Notes: generated by a model from the letters alone, not told the origin. Shown: positions 9,967 to 22,706, counted from the first letter of the stretch. The stretch: DNA of 64,000 nucleotides from Sporothrix humicola (GCA_021396245.1 WNYE01000060.1:62001-126000), one strand, 5' to 3'. Made by a program: numbers and translations.

Positions 9967-11135
9967 AGGAAGAAAGAGCGGAATCGCAAATATAAGAAAA
10001 CACCGTGGCTGCAATCACATGTCGCATGCACATGTGTATTCAATGGGAAGAACGAAGGAAATGTAGAAAGAATCATGTTGAGTTTCGAACCAAGAAGGGA
10101 ACAACGATGGACTGTTGTGAGTTCTGAAAGCGTGTTAAAGGGGACGCACCAGATTCCGTAGACAGAAGGAGCAGTGACGTTTGTGCCCCAAGGGGAAGGT
10201 GCGAGGTTCTGGGCTCGACAAGGGGCAACGAGCTCCCGAATACAAGGCAAAATGATAGCGTAGACTGGGTCTTTGATAACCTTGTGCTGCAGATGTTTGG
10301 CAGTGATTCTGTGACGAGTGCTGCCGCTGCAGATGGAGCTGGTGAATGTGGTTGCCGGCTTGGTGTATGCGTGCCAAATGAGGTGATTTGGGAAACCACG
10401 ATGTCGGTGAGTCGGCAGACCTAGTCTGGTCACGAGACGGGAGAGTCGATATCATCGATGACATGGATGGCCGAGACTGACCCTGTTACTCGACTGGTTG
10501 CAAATGCCGGTCACGGCCCATGCCGTCTGAAGCTCGCCTGGCATACCCATTATCATTGGGCCGGTGTGCACGAGGTTTCGAGCCCCATTAGTTGCCTTTG
10601 GTCATATTCTTGTTTCAGAGGATTGCCATTGTCGACTATGGCCATGATGAAAGAGCTCCTGGAAAGAACTCCTGTATTCTTTGCCGTCGATCTTGTTCAC
10701 TGTTGTCGCAGTGGATACGCTGTTGCGTTTTGAAGATCAAATAAGGAAGATCAAATAAGACACGTCTAATACATATATCACTTCCTTCTTTTTCTTCTCA
10801 TTCTGTTCTGTAATTTTAATGTTATGAATTATCTTTCATCTTTTCAACTTTGTTTTTGCTTCATATGTTGATATCTTATTTTGCTCTTTTCTTTCTTTCT
10901 TCCTTTCTTTGTCATTTGTTTTTTAACATTGGCCTTGAATGGTATACAAACACGTTTTCCTGCCGTACATACGACGGCCGCCATCCCATTGTCACGATAT
11001 ACCCTCTTGCCAATTCCTCACAGCCAATATGGACATACGAGCGGTCATCCCATTCATATTCCTTTGTCCAGTAATACTCTCTATTTCTACTGTTTAACTC
11101 TGTTACATGATGCATACGGCGTAAGGCACGTCTTG
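9967..11135. other. Intergenic, no convincing gene
   Basis: A minus-strand frame at 9855-10433 is open for 192 codons but lacks any recognisable domain and overlaps the degenerate repeat. From about 10740 to 10930 the sequence is AT- and pyrimidine-rich. Nothing else can be supported. Confidence 0.45.
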
Positions 11136-11497
11136 TCAGACCATCCTCACTGTCTTCCGCCCCAATGTCGTCCTCCCCACTGCATTCCTCGGGACCAGCC
11201 TCGGCACTGCCCGGTTCTGCCCCACCAGCGTCTCGGCGCACCAGTCGTAAAAGTCGTTCACCCAGCCGGCAAATATTTCGACCTCCTGCTGCACCATACC
11301 GGCCAGGTACGTGTTGTTGCTCTTACTGTAGATTTCCTCGCAGTGGCGGCCGCCCTTAATGATAACCACGGGCGCGTCAAGTGTCCCCTCGAGGGCCCAC
11401 CGGGCCGTAAGTACTTTGACAACGACGCCGACCGCCACGAGTTAAACTCGCCATTGACCCATAGTATACGTTTGTTTTGAAAGAACAAGTCCTCTTA
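11136..11497 (-). pseudogene. Relic of an S28 serine peptidase (C-terminal catalytic region)
   Basis: Minus-strand frame A (from a stop at 11497-11495) contains RILWVNGEFNSWRSASL and KYLRPGGP, matching the S28 (prolyl carboxypeptidase-like) motif NGEFDPWRS. The match continues in a second frame with APVVIIKGGRHCEEIYSKS, the GG-x-HC segment carrying the catalytic histidine, and runs to a typical C-terminus (EVEIFAGWVNDFY). The shift falls in the GGGCCC run near 11393-11399 and is explained by loss of one base. The catalytic aspartate is replaced by Asn, a stop lies immediately upstream, and no N-terminal part was found. All this points to a dead fragment. Confidence 0.7.
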
Positions 11498-13318
11498 TCG
11501 CCAGATCCTTGCATACCTTCTTGTAAAGACAGGAAGTCGTTCGCGATCACCGTTAGCAGTCATAGCAAATCCAACGGCTTCGAGCGTACCGACATCAACG
11601 GACAGATATCAACGAACGGAAATAAACATCAGCCTTAACTATCCGTGCTCGTTTTTTGTGTCTTTTTTCTTCTTCTTTTCTCTCAAATGATCGCAAGGCG
11701 GAGCACGGCCAGGAGTCGGCCAACTCCTCTGAATAAACACGGTGATGGGTTCGGCATCGACGATTGGCCGATGCTCGGTTTTGTTGACACACTTAGCCGC
11801 CGCCTTTTATTTGAAGGAACACGCTTCATGGCGATTAGAGCAAACCCCTCGTCCGTGCCGCTGTGGGTGGACGGAATTTACTCTAGAACGCTATTTATGT
11901 TTATGTATGCCCTTGATTGCGGCCTCGATCCTGGGACCGCCAAGTCTCACCGCGTGGGCATCTGCCGGCAAATTTAGCCAGCGGACGGCAGAGACGAAGA
12001 AAAAAAAGCCGTCCGATCGCCGAGATGCGGATAAAAACCAGGTCTAGGCGCTCCCGCGCGCCACCGCGCCACTCGACACAATCTACGATATTCCAAACCA
12101 TTTATATGGCCAAGGTGGCCAAGACAAAAGGCGAATAAAACGCATGGCCAATATAAGGTTCCTCGCCAGTGCAAGCCGCAATCTAGAATGTATTTGCAGG
12201 CTGCGGAAGTAAAGGCGTCTATTTGCAGTGCATTGGACGGCAAGTAGATAGGATGAAGTAAATGTTGTGCTGACGACCCACGACCACCCGAACCGTGTCC
12301 GTCGAGGTTCTATCCTTTACATCAACCAACAGGAAGCATCCCACGATGCAAACTTTGTGAACACACATTTTACCCTTCAGGCTATCATCCATTCAATCCT
12401 CTGGGATCGGACGAAAACCACATTTGTGGTTGGAAAAGAAGAAGAAAAAGAGGAGAGTCATGATCCTCCGGGCCCAGAGTCATGCTCGGTAATTCCGTGC
12501 AATATGGGACGATCATATTACAATCACTTTGGTGCCATATTGTTGCCATATTGATGCCATTTGCATCTGCATTTTGGATCACAGTTCCTACATCAACAAG
12601 ATCCTACCTGGTATCGACATATGACATGGTAGACTCACATATAGTAGATCGTGGCTTGGCGGGAGAGCACGGAAGGTCGCAATATGTCGATATCAGAACA
12701 ACGGGAGCAAAAATAAACATGTCTGCTACCTGCAATTTGACGCCGAAGCACAACACACGCCGCGGATGTTGATAGACAAAGAGCCGGATCACTCGGAGCA
12801 CGCTCTCCTTGACTTACCGAGATCAACAGCCTCCTCTCCGCCGTCAGCCAATATCGCGGCCACTATCTGTCCTGGCTGAGCAGCTCCTCATGGAGACCAC
12901 TGCTTCCTTTTTCATCAACATTCCCACGCCGGGCTCCTTCAAAGTCTATTTTGCGCCTTTTGATTCCTTTGTGGTATCGGCCATGTTGAAGTGGGTGATG
13001 TGCACCGCATCCTGTTGAATTTGGCCTTCTTGGCTGGCCTGTCTCGTCTTTTGTCCTATGGCCAACGCTTGTCGACATGTCATGTTGATAGTATTTTTTA
13101 GAAAATCTTGTGATATCTTTGACATTCCAACGACGTCCAAAAATCTATAAAGATGGCCGTCGTCTCTCGTTGAAAATCAAAATATCTTTCTTCTCCTCAT
13201 CCGCAGCCTCTCACTCAGTCTTCAAGGCATCTTTGCAAACAAGACTTCAACCCCCCCCCACAGAACTCTATAAAAAGCCCAGCTTCACCCGGTCTCATCC
13301 CGTTTGAAATTGCCCATC
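11498..13318. other. Intergenic; promoter of the secreted cysteine-rich gene at its right end
   Basis: No convincing gene is seen. A TATAAAAA box at 13269-13276 lies 43 bp before the ATG at 13319, directly after a C-run, and is the likely core promoter of the downstream gene with a very short leader. Confidence 0.5.
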
Positions 13319-14053
13319 ATGTTCTTCAACATCTTGTTCGCCATGCTTCTGAACCCCATCCGCTCGGTTGAGGGTACGCCCACCTACCAGGAGGAGTACC
13401 GCGCTGCCAGCTACGTGCCGCAGTACTACAACTCGTGGCGCGGCCTCCAGGTCATTGCCCCCAACACGGCCTACGTCGCTGCTGCGGGCCCTGACAGCCT
13501 CTACTTCATCGACACCCGCTACGACAACGAGACTGCTGCCCACATCAAGGAGCAGATCGAGTGGGCCATGCTCCCCAACAAGGACGAGCACTTCTTCATC
13601 GACGAGATCGCCGCCACGGCGTCCGTCCGCAAGTCGGGCACCAACGAGACCGTCTTTGAGTTCGACCCGCCCTTTGCCCGCGTCTTCTTTGCGCGCTTCA
13701 TGAACAAGCAGAACCCGTCGCTGCAGCTGCCCGAGCACGAGGATGGCGGCGACTGGGTCGTCAACTACAACATCGGCAACCTCTTCAAGGAGCGCGACAT
13801 CCAGGCCTGTTCCGACCACGGCTGCAACTCCGCCTCGGACTGCAAACCCCACAACTGCGACTCGTGCCACATTGCCCGCGTCGACAACGAGTGCGAGCAC
13901 CCCACGGTCAACGCCGTCGGTGCTTGCAAGAAGAAGAAGAACAAGAAGTGCCCCAAGAAGGACTTTTCCGACCTGGCCCGCACCTCTGGCGAGACCGACG
14001 CTGCTTACTACGCCCGCCTCGACGCCCACCACTGGGGCGAGGAGGAGGAGTAA
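13319..14053 (+). CDS. Secreted cysteine-rich protein, unknown function (effector-like)
   Basis: This is an intronless gene of 244 residues. The start is the ATG at 13319; an in-frame TTG five codons earlier is not a likely start. The N-terminus (MFFNILFAMLLNPIRSVEG) resembles a signal peptide with cleavage near residue 19. The central part, about 30-155, is mixed and aromatic-rich with NET glycosylation sites at Asn70 and Asn109. The C-terminal part has eight cysteines (164, 169, 175, 180, 183, 192, 203, 211), consistent with four disulphides, then a Lys run (KKKKNKK) and an acidic tail. Codon use is strongly biased to C-ending codons, unlike the surrounding AT-rich noncoding DNA, suggesting high expression. 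A TATA box precedes it. I do not recognise a family; a secreted effector or wall-associated protein is possible. Confidence 0.75.
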   Translation: MFFNILFAMLLNPIRSVEGTPTYQEEYRAASYVPQYYNSWRGLQVIAPNTAYVAAAGPDSLYFIDTRYDNETAAHIKEQIEWAMLPNKDEHFFIDEIAATASVRKSGTNETVFEFDPPFARVFFARFMNKQNPSLQLPEHEDGGDWVVNYNIGNLFKERDIQACSDHGCNSASDCKPHNCDSCHIARVDNECEHPTVNAVGACKKKKNKKCPKKDFSDLARTSGETDAAYYARLDAHHWGEEEE

Positions 14054-14998
14054 GGGATCACCGAGCATCTTTCAGGCACAGAAAAGTCCGTGGTAAGGTC
14101 CGAAGGTCTGCCAGTTCAATATTTCCAGACTTTTGGCAGTCGCCAGCTAAGGACAGAAAAATTATGTGGCTTACAAAAAGGACAGCATCGCCAAAACATC
14201 CTGTCCTTGCAGTGGCCATATCTCACCAGAAAAGGGTGTGAGTGGTGATGGGGCAACCCATCGGTGGCTTTGATTGCTATCAACTCGCAAGGGGGAATTT
14301 TCACTTCTTCAAACCAAATTTGTTCAACACACTTTTACATATAAAAATCCTTTCGGCAGGATAATAAAACAAATTATTCTTCGATTACTGCACTGCTTCA
14401 TGCGAGGTGACTGTCGATTAATTAATGTAAACAATTAGCAAAAGCTTGTAGGGCATATTGGAGGGAGCTTCATATCAATAAGGAGGATTTACCCGTCCTC
14501 ACACGGCTGATATACACAGTGTGCCGCGGAAAATAAGAAACACGGCACAGATATGCCGGCCTACCTTGGTCAATAGCAGTAAAGGGCTGCGTAAGTTTCA
14601 AATCGATACAGGAATAGTATGGATATAAAGATTGGCGTATGAATCCCTCCTCTTTAATGGATGTTTGGACTTGAGAGATTATGACAGAAGGAGATACACA
14701 CCCACCTCCAAATTTTCATTTCCTAGAAAAATAAATTCTGTTGGAATTCATCTTGTCTTCCCACGACTTAGTATTCAACATTTCTTTCTTTGATTAGCTC
14801 TCTTGCAGCCCAAATGAAAGGCCTGTAGGCTCCCAAGGCGTCAACGGTTTCTATGGAATGGACTCTCGGACTGTCCGGATGCGCAACCCATAATTTGCCA
14901 TGATGCTGCAGTCGAGACAATGACGAAGGCTCTGCATATCGACGGACATTGTTTCCCTTATTGTACACCTTCTCAGCCCCTTTGCACGCCAAACTTGA
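14054..14998. other. Intergenic, no convincing gene
   Basis: AT-rich sequence with short frames only. A 74-codon minus-strand frame (14992-14768) directly follows the hypothetical ORF at 14999-15631, but no junction joining them is evident. Confidence 0.45.
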
Positions 14999-15631
14999 TT
15001 AAGCAAGATAAAACGATCCAAGATTAACCAAGAAAAATCGAAGAGCAGTGCAGGCGCAGCCCAAGACGGCAGCTAGGATTACAAAGACCGATAATACTGC
15101 GAGGCCATGTACCTTCTCCTGCAAAATGCACCAAAAGTCACCCCAAACGAGAGGGAAAGTGACATGAATCATGTGTACCGTCAGCACTGTTGACACTGGT
15201 GAACGATTACCGATTTCCGACCCAGTGGGGCCATGAATCATGGTACAATGGTAAAATCCACACAAAAGGCAGATGAACGTCCTGTGTAGAAGGAAGAATA
15301 CGATGTAGGGGCCTTGTGCCCATGAGCAGTGCACTCTAGTATTCCGTTGTGCGTCAATGCTGGCGAGTACAAATACAAATAAAATTGCTATTAATTTTCT
15401 CTTTGCCAGGGCATTGTTCTTACAGGCCCCTATTCCAAGCGGCTTATTTGAGAAACCGGCCGTGAAGGATTGTGATCGCTGCAAAAGAAAACTATTGAAA
15501 AGTTGCATCCCTGGATCCTTGAAAAACGTGTCCAGATCGCGTCCAACCATCTTGTCTTTTTGAGTATTTACCGTGCATACGTTGTCTATGTCTGACAATG
15601 GTGTCGCATGCCATGATTCCGATTCAGGCAT
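14999..15631 (-). CDS. Doubtful hypothetical membrane protein
   Basis: An uninterrupted minus-strand frame of 210 codons starts at an ATG at 15631. The first ~85 residues are hydrophilic. The rest has about four hydrophobic stretches (LIAILFVFVLASI, YIVFFLLHRTFICLLCGF, STVLTVHMIHVTF, HGLAVLSVFVILAAVLG), a pattern that would fit a small multi-pass protein. Several cysteines occur. Codon use is not strongly biased and no family is recognised. It could be a decayed gene or a chance frame. Confidence 0.3.
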   Translation of the reverse strand: MPESESWHATPLSDIDNVCTVNTQKDKMVGRDLDTFFKDPGMQLFNSFLLQRSQSFTAGFSNKPLGIGACKNNALAKRKLIAILFVFVLASIDAQRNTRVHCSWAQGPYIVFFLLHRTFICLLCGFYHCTMIHGPTGSEIGNRSPVSTVLTVHMIHVTFPLVWGDFWCILQEKVHGLAVLSVFVILAAVLGCACTALRFFLVNLGSFYLA

Positions 15632-18600
15632 ACCTGCATCTCCAGATTATTTCATTTTTAAACTCGCATTGTGATTCGAGCGCATCATGTTTCAAAGGCT
15701 TCTTTGCATTCTAGAAGGCATTGGCAGAAACCAGACCCGGCGCCTGGGGGGCGAATCATCGTAATATTAGGATCTTAGCATCTTAAAACGAGCACGATCC
15801 AGGTCAATTTATCACTCGTTGATGAGCTCATGGTTGCATAACAGTGTTAGAAGAAATGAACCTGTGGTATTTGTACAAATTGGGGACTCCTAAGTTCTGG
15901 AGGTAAAGGTTGTACCCAGTTCTAAAGCTTGAGGCCTTCAGTCGTCACACCGGAAATTTGAATTGTTGGCGCGTGATTCCATTCATTTTGGCCACAGTTC
16001 TGATTTGGTATAACGTACAATGATATTTCTCGCGAATCGATAGACAGTGGCTTTGGAATACCGTTGGAAATTGTACTCGAGATCGCTGGGACGGGACCAT
16101 AAAGCACATGCAGGGACTTTGTGCTTCACGACAGGCCTCATTTCTCGTGTGCGCACGTGGCAAAAGAGGAAAAACACTACCAGAACATCCTGCAGCCTGT
16201 CGTGTCAATGGCGAGCCTGGCGACAAGGCTGACAACCGGGCACGGCGCGAAATGAAACAGGCGGTGCCGAGAATCCCTGGGACGAATTAAGCCGCACGCG
16301 GTATTCGTGAGAGGCGATCACCACAGAATGATGCACAATCCTGGATATACATGTCTGCAATAACATCATAGAAAGCACAAAGGATGATGTGTGACATATT
16401 TCTTCCTCTAAAATATCTCTAATCTACCAGGTACATGATTCAAGTGCACGCTTTTGTGGTGGGCGTACGGAATACCAAGTACTGTATTTCGCTCTCGCGT
16501 TTTCATTTCATTGTTTGACAGCCCCATATCAGGTCATGCACCCCGGCATCCTCGGAGCTTTACTGGTTGCCATTTTTCATCATAGATGGTCCTGTTTTCC
16601 CCAGAGAGATAAGTTGAATAAGCCTGTCACAACATGCGCGCACAGCTTAGCAACGTGTTTTGCTACATTGATTTTATGCAGCTCTTTCGGTGCTTCTAGG
16701 ATCCGAATGCACGATGCGCTGGCTGGCCTCTGCTCGTTTCTGTTTTATGTTGCAATTACTTTCTGAGAAGGAATCTATCTGCAGATAGATTTAGGGATGC
16801 ATGATACCTGATCTCATGTCTACATTCAGGCTCACAACGCCATCTGTCGGGCTATTCTGATAAAAAAGAGACGCACAAAAATAAGACATCCTTCGGATTT
16901 GATGGGTTTTCTCTTTTGGGAAACATAGCCATTTACGGAGTTGTCTCCGAGATGCCCAGTAAGCCTTGCAACAAGGCTGCATAGCCCAGCCCCGAATAGC
17001 ATGGGGACATTGAGTTCTTATTGAAATCAATAAATAACAAATATGTGCAACAGGCCCAGACCGTGAGAGACCATAGACACGCCTCATCGTGTAATCCTCT
17101 ATTTATTTACGCTTTTGCTCTCTCGGCCGGCATATGCTGGGCGGAGAATCGGTAACAAGACCAGGGTAGTTCTGCCCCGATACCCCGGGAATCCGGGCAG
17201 GTGGGCTCGGTGGGGTTCAGATGGGGTAGTCTTGCCCTAGACAAGCTAGTGCTGTGTTAGTTTGGAGAAAGAGGAAAATTGGGGACAACAAAACCGAGCT
17301 GACAGGAAAACCTCGCACATAAACCCCACTACAACATTCCCGCCGTTTCCTTTTTTTCCTGTCTTTTATTTGTGTCCACTGGTGGAGAGGATCCCCGAGA
17401 CGGCGACGGTAAGAGTGAAGTGAAAGCCCACTTTCAGGAGGCAGATAAGTCCAACAAATAGAGAAAAAGACAAAAGAAAAACGGGAAGAAGATCCAGGAC
17501 CACGAGCAAAAGCCGGAGCAAAATCTGGGGAGGTCTGGGGATGAAGATCTGGGGATTTCTTCCCAGATGGCGAGTCGGACGAAAGCCGTTTCGTACGTTT
17601 GTTTGTCGTCAATTTTGTCGTTCCCGTCTTCCGTTTCTTTCAATTCTTCTCTTCCCCTTCCGTTTTCTTTTTCTTCGCCTTTCCAAGAATCTTTCTCCAA
17701 GGACGGAATCTCCAAGTTCCTCCTTCCCCTTTTGCCCCCAAATTGGTACCTTGCCCCCCAGTGGGTGGGGAAATGATTCAGTAGTAAAATGCCTGGACAA
17801 AGTCACTGTTTCTCTCCCTTCAGGCACTCTTTCACGTCCATTTCTCGCTCTGTTTTTCTCGAGCGACCTACCTGCATACGACTCGCAAACCCCTGGCCTG
17901 CCGCGTGGCGTTTTGTAGTCTGTCGTCATGCTTTTACTCCCTTGGCCAAATTAATTTGTTCTCCTCTTCACCACTTCCATTTTGATCTTGGTCTGGTCTG
18001 CTTTTGCCTTCTGGCTGTAACACGTCTTGCTATCGGTTGCTGCTTGGAGAAATTTTCGAGTTGGAGAATGAGGAGTTCAGGCACCACGAGAGGGGGAAAA
18101 CTCGTGGCGCAACGGCAACGGGACGGGAAACGAAGTGCGAATGGCTGTTGCCAAAATGTGCCGAGAAGACGAAAAAGAAAATTTCGTTAAAGACGTAAAT
18201 ATTTGAAAAGAGTCAAAGTCAATATCGACATCTACATCAACATCAACAAAAAGGAAACAGAAACAGAGGACAAGAAAAGGAAAATGGGTTTCCGGTGATC
18301 TTTATATGTATTCTACGAAGGAAGATACAAGCAATTGCAAGACTACGTGAGATACGGCAGAAAGGCTATGCGGAAACACTAGTGTCTTTCGTCGTACTCG
18401 TAAAAGTTCGGCCTCGCTCTGCGGCGGATTGTTGCGTGGAATTACACGCTGAATTCGGGGCCCAGTCTTTCTCGCCTATCATCATGTGTCAAGAATAGGC
18501 CAAGCGTCCAAGAGTCGTCTTTAAGAGCTATTTTGATCCATTTTTAACGAGTCGACAACATGCTGTAGTCAACGGGATTTGGTAAAGGGGACCTTGGGGA

Positions 18601-20150
18601 CGCCAGTGCCACTTCTCTCGCTAGGCGACACCAACAAAGGAATATTCATTACAAAAGCTGAGAATCGTCTCCAGCGGGCGCCAGACTAGAAGCACACTAC
18701 TGGGCCTGACTGGCCGGACTGGCTTTTGCCCCAGAGAAACCGGAGGGGAGGGACTCAAAAAAACCACCGCTCCATATTTCCACTTTCTCCAGAGGGATGT
18801 CAGTCCTACCAGGCGAGCCAGGCTCTCCAGACACACCAGCCAACAGATTTTGGTAGTTTTGTTCGCTCCCTCGCCCCTTCTTGCAGTGCTTGACTCCTCC
18901 AGACTCCTCCCCAGTCTCCACAGCCCTGCCTGCGCGTGGAGTCCCCAGACAATTATGGAGGCAAAAACGAGCATAAAAAACTAAAATACAGCGGCCAGAG
19001 GCCCCGGCCCACTGATAATGCAAAAAATAATGGTCAGCAAAGCTCAAAAGCCGCCTGGGAAACTTTTTCCTGGGGAAAGTCTGACCCACCACGGGCGAGG
19101 GCCATGATGTAGACAAAATAATGAGAGGAAGACGGAAAGACTGCTATGAATGTTGAGGGTAATACAGGGAGCAATGGATAGATGATACAAAAGCACACTG
19201 AGGTATTGTTATTCCATATTGTCACATTGTTGGAGAAAAATTAAGAGCAGGAAAAGCCACTGTCAATTGCGAGTCATGAATGAGGAGAGAGACATTGGGG
19301 TAAGACGAAAGAGTGCCTGGGAAGAACTTAACAAAGAGAAGAGGGAGAAAGAGGGGTGTTTGCTGGCCTTGAATGGCCTGGGCCCTTTTGCCTTCCGGGG
19401 TTGGACCTGGGTCGAGTTTGGGGTTGGCGGAGGAGGAGCGAAAGAAGGAGGGGAGAGAGGAGGAGGAAAAGGATCGTGGGAGGACATGGGGTCCATCCAT
19501 GTGCGGAGGAGTCCAATTTTTCTCCATAATTTCTTTTGCAACCAAGCCCGAAATGCAGAAAACAAAAGACACTACGCAAGCGAAGGGCAGAAAGACTGTT
19601 GAGGATGTGTCTAGATCTACCTCAACTTTTGGGCTTTTTCTTCTTTTTTTGACCCCTCGCACGATGGCACCGCGTGGCTTGCAGCTTTGGGTCCATACTG
19701 TCACAAAAGAAAAAGAAAAAGTGTCCGTCGTTTCCGCGGTCGAAGCTAGTTGGATGAGGTCGCCTGCCGTTGCAAGACAGGAAGACAGGAAGACACCAAG
19801 AAAAATGGCACTAGTTGTTGACTCGTCTAGTTATATCTTGGTGTCCATGCTTGGCTGGCGTCCCCCGGTCCCTGGTGTGCTTTTCCATTCCCCTGTCCAT
19901 TGTACTATTCATGTTCTTCTTTACTTTTCTCTCTCAAGTGTGCTTCGGGCTATAAAGTGATTTGCGGCCGCATCTCTCTTTCTCATTCTTCCATCTGTCT
20001 CGCCTTGTGTCTTTGTCTCTTCATCCTCTCCAGTGTCTGGCATTTTGTTTCTTTTCTTTTCTTGATCTTCCATCTCATCAGCCACCTGGACACTTCTTCC
20101 TTTTCTATTTCTTTCTTTTCTTTCTCTTTTTTATCACAACGCCTGCCATC
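15632..20150. other. Long intergenic region and pyrimidine-rich leader of the TRI12-type pump
   Basis: There is no convincing gene in 4.5 kb. Overlapping frames on both strands at 17.4-19.7 kb are low in information and run through purine- or pyrimidine-rich sequence. From about 19900 the plus strand is rich in CT and TTTC runs up to the ATG at 20151, typical of a long 5' untranslated leader. Confidence 0.5.
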
Positions 20151-21988
20151 ATGTCGCAGGAAAAGGTCTCCCAGGCCGACCACATCGACAACAACGCGGT
20201 CATGTCGACGCCTCAGGATGCCAGCAGCATGTCTGTCGTTGACGATGGTCTCGAGCACGAGGGCAACGTGGTCTACTGGAAGTCGTTCAGCTTCCTAGGC
20301 TCACTAGTTGCCATTATGCTGATGGCAAACTCGCTGTTTATTGGCTACTCGATGCCCGTCAACGTCCTGTCTGTGATCGACGCTGATATTGGTGAGTTGA
20401 CCACCCCAGAAAGAATTATTACAAGGACCACTCCTAACACACTGCAGGCCCTTCGCCCAACATCTACCTCGTTTCCATGACTTTCACCCTCGTCAGCGGT
20501 GTCATGCTTCTCATTGTCGGCCGTCTCTCCGATATTGTCGGCCGCCGTTATTTCATGATCTTCGCCCAGGTCTTCTCGCTCGTCGGTTCCATCATCTCTG
20601 CCCGCGCCAACACCGTCAACGTCGTCATCGCTGGCACCGTTCTTTCTGCTTTCGCTGGCGGTGCCCAGCAGCTTTACCCCATGCTTGTCCAAGAGCTGGT
20701 CCCGAACAAGTACCGTATGTACGCGCAGGCCGCCATCACCTTCAGCATTCTCCCCACCATTGGTTTCGGCACTGCCATCGCCCGTGCCTTTGTGGCCAAC
20801 GACAACATGGGCTGGCGTTGGTGCTACTACCTCAACGTCATTGTCAGCGGTCTTTCTATCATTCTTTTGGCAGCCTGCTACTTCCCGCCCAACTTCAGCA
20901 TGATCAACAAGGAGTTGACCACCATGCAGGAGCTTCGCCAGCTCGACTACGGTGGTCTGTTCCTGTACTCTGCCGGCCTGGTTCTTCTCCTTCTCGGCTT
21001 CACCTGGGGCCAGGGCACTTACCCCTGGGGCAGTGCCCACGTTATTGCACCGATCGTTGTTGGTGCCGTCCTCGTTGCCGTCTTCTTCCTGTACCAGATC
21101 TACATGCCGCTCAAGCAGCCGCTGATGCCTATCAAGCTGCTCAAGATCCGCACCTTCTCGGCCGTCGTTATTGTCGGCTGTGTCGGCCAGATGGTCTACT
21201 ATGCCCTGAACCTGCTGTGGCCCACGATTATCACGACTTTCCTGACCACCGACAACATCAAGATCGGCCTCATGTCGTCGACCACCGGTGCCGGCCTTGC
21301 TGTCGGCGAGATCATTATTGCACCCATCTTCAAGCTTCTCGGCCACCCCAACTACCAGCTCGCTGCCTGGAGTGTTCTTCTGACGGTTCTGACGGCCCTC
21401 ATGTCTCTTGTCAACCAAAACGGCCAGACGCTGTCGCTGATCCTGACGCTGCTTGCTGGTGTCGGTGTCGGTGTTGTCGAGGCCATCACGATTGTTATTT
21501 CGGGCCTCGTCGTCCCTCCCGAGGATATCGGAGCTTCCCAGGGCTTCTACACGTCGATGCGTGCCGTCACCGGTACCATTGCCCTTTCCATCTATGTCTC
21601 CGTGTACTCGGCCCGCCTGCCTGTCTTTGTCAACCGCGAGGTCACCAGCGCTGCTGCTAGCTCTGGCCTCCCCACCAGCAGCCTGCCGCAGCTCTTCACC
21701 GCTCTCACCAACGGCACATCGGCGGCGCTGGACGCCGTCCCTGGCATGAACAGCACCATTGCCGAGGCCGTCACCGACGGCAACCTGCTCGGCTACCACT
21801 TGGCGTTCAAGGTTGTCTTCCTGTCGACGATTGCGTTCGGTGGCATTGCCATTATCGCTTCCTTCTTCGTCCAGGATGTGTCCAAGTTCATGAACAACTT
21901 TGTCAACAAGACCATCCACCGGCCACGCAACGAGGGGCAGGCCTCTCGCAACGCCAACGAGAAGGTTGTCGACAACGAGGAGGTGTAA
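20151..21988 (+). CDS. TRI12-type MFS efflux pump (14-TM)
   Basis: Two exons, 20151-20391 and 20448-21988, flank a 56-bp intron and encode 593 residues. The family is named for TRI12, the trichothecene efflux pump, and also includes siderophore and other toxin transporters. The hydrophilic N-terminus (about 60 residues) is followed by TM1 (GSLVAIMLMANSLFIGYSMP). Motif A reads GRLSDIVGRRYF. GGAQQLYPMLVQELVPNKYR and GWRWCYYLNVIVSG are typical of TRI12 proteins. The C-terminal tail after the last helix is short and charged. Codon bias is strong, so expression is probably high. The gene is on the same strand as the next MFS gene (22707). Substrate unknown; no biosynthetic core enzyme is visible nearby. 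Confidence 0.9.
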
Positions 21989-22706
21989 AGCGCCGTTCGT
22001 CTTTTGTGTGTTATTTTTCGAGTTCAAATCATTTTTATTTTCTGTCATTTCATAGAGTAGAGCATAGAGCAGCATTGTTTCTTTTTACACGATACCAAAT
22101 TGGAAAGACTTTTGTTTACTACCCCTATTTTTATCAAGTTGCGTGACTCGTTCCTTCCCTGTAGGTAAGTCCTACGTGTTACTCTTGCCCTCGGAAATAC
22201 CACAGCTGGATTGTCATCCAAGTTCCTGAATTGAGAAGGAACCTCGCAAAGCGGAAAGAGCTATCACGGTAGCAACTCCGCTCCTTCCTTTTCTGTTGCC
22301 CTCCCATCGAGTCATGTGTCTTCTTTCCCTCCCGGGTCCATAAACGACAAAACAGAAAAGGGATCGAGTCGATCTCAATCTTTTGTCTTCTTGTCTTCTG
22401 CCACCTCTTCAGTTCTGCATCCCATATCAGCACCACCCACAGCCCAGCCATCGATCTTGCAGTCTCGGAAAGCCTAATGGCCTGAGACACAGAGACTCGT
22501 CATTTTTGGACGCTTGGACGCTATTTATTTGTTTCCCATTATTTGATTCATTCATTTTACTTTTTTCTCCCACTATTGCCACCTCACTTTCACTTTTGCC
22601 ATCTTTGGAGCCCTAAAACCCAGTATATCATCTCACGCCCATTACCTTTCGCTACGACAACCCGTCTTCAATACACAACCCTTCCTTCCACTCTCCAACC
22701 GCCGCC
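21989..22706. other. Intergenic between two MFS genes
   Basis: No gene is seen. The right-hand part (22380-22706) is CT-rich and probably holds the leader of the next gene, which begins in a favourable CCGCCATG context. Confidence 0.5.

Noticed and set aside
9855..10433. 192-codon minus-strand frame
   Set aside because: Overlaps a degenerate repeat and shows no domain or codon bias; likely chance.
10570..10590. GAGGTTTCGAGCCCC resembling a tRNA T-arm (B box)
   Set aside because: The stem does not pair properly and no acceptor, D or anticodon arm can be built around it. No tRNA could be supported anywhere in the window.
13295..14068. 257-codon minus-strand frame opposite the secreted cysteine-rich gene
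   Set aside because: Same effect. The plus strand has a signal peptide, TATA box and structured cysteines; the minus frame is a Val/Leu/Gly-rich artefact.
20345..22075. 576-codon minus-strand frame opposite the TRI12-type gene
   Set aside because: Antisense shadow: strong codon bias on the plus strand removes stops from the opposite strand. Its translation is Asp/Gly/Glu-rich and matches nothing.
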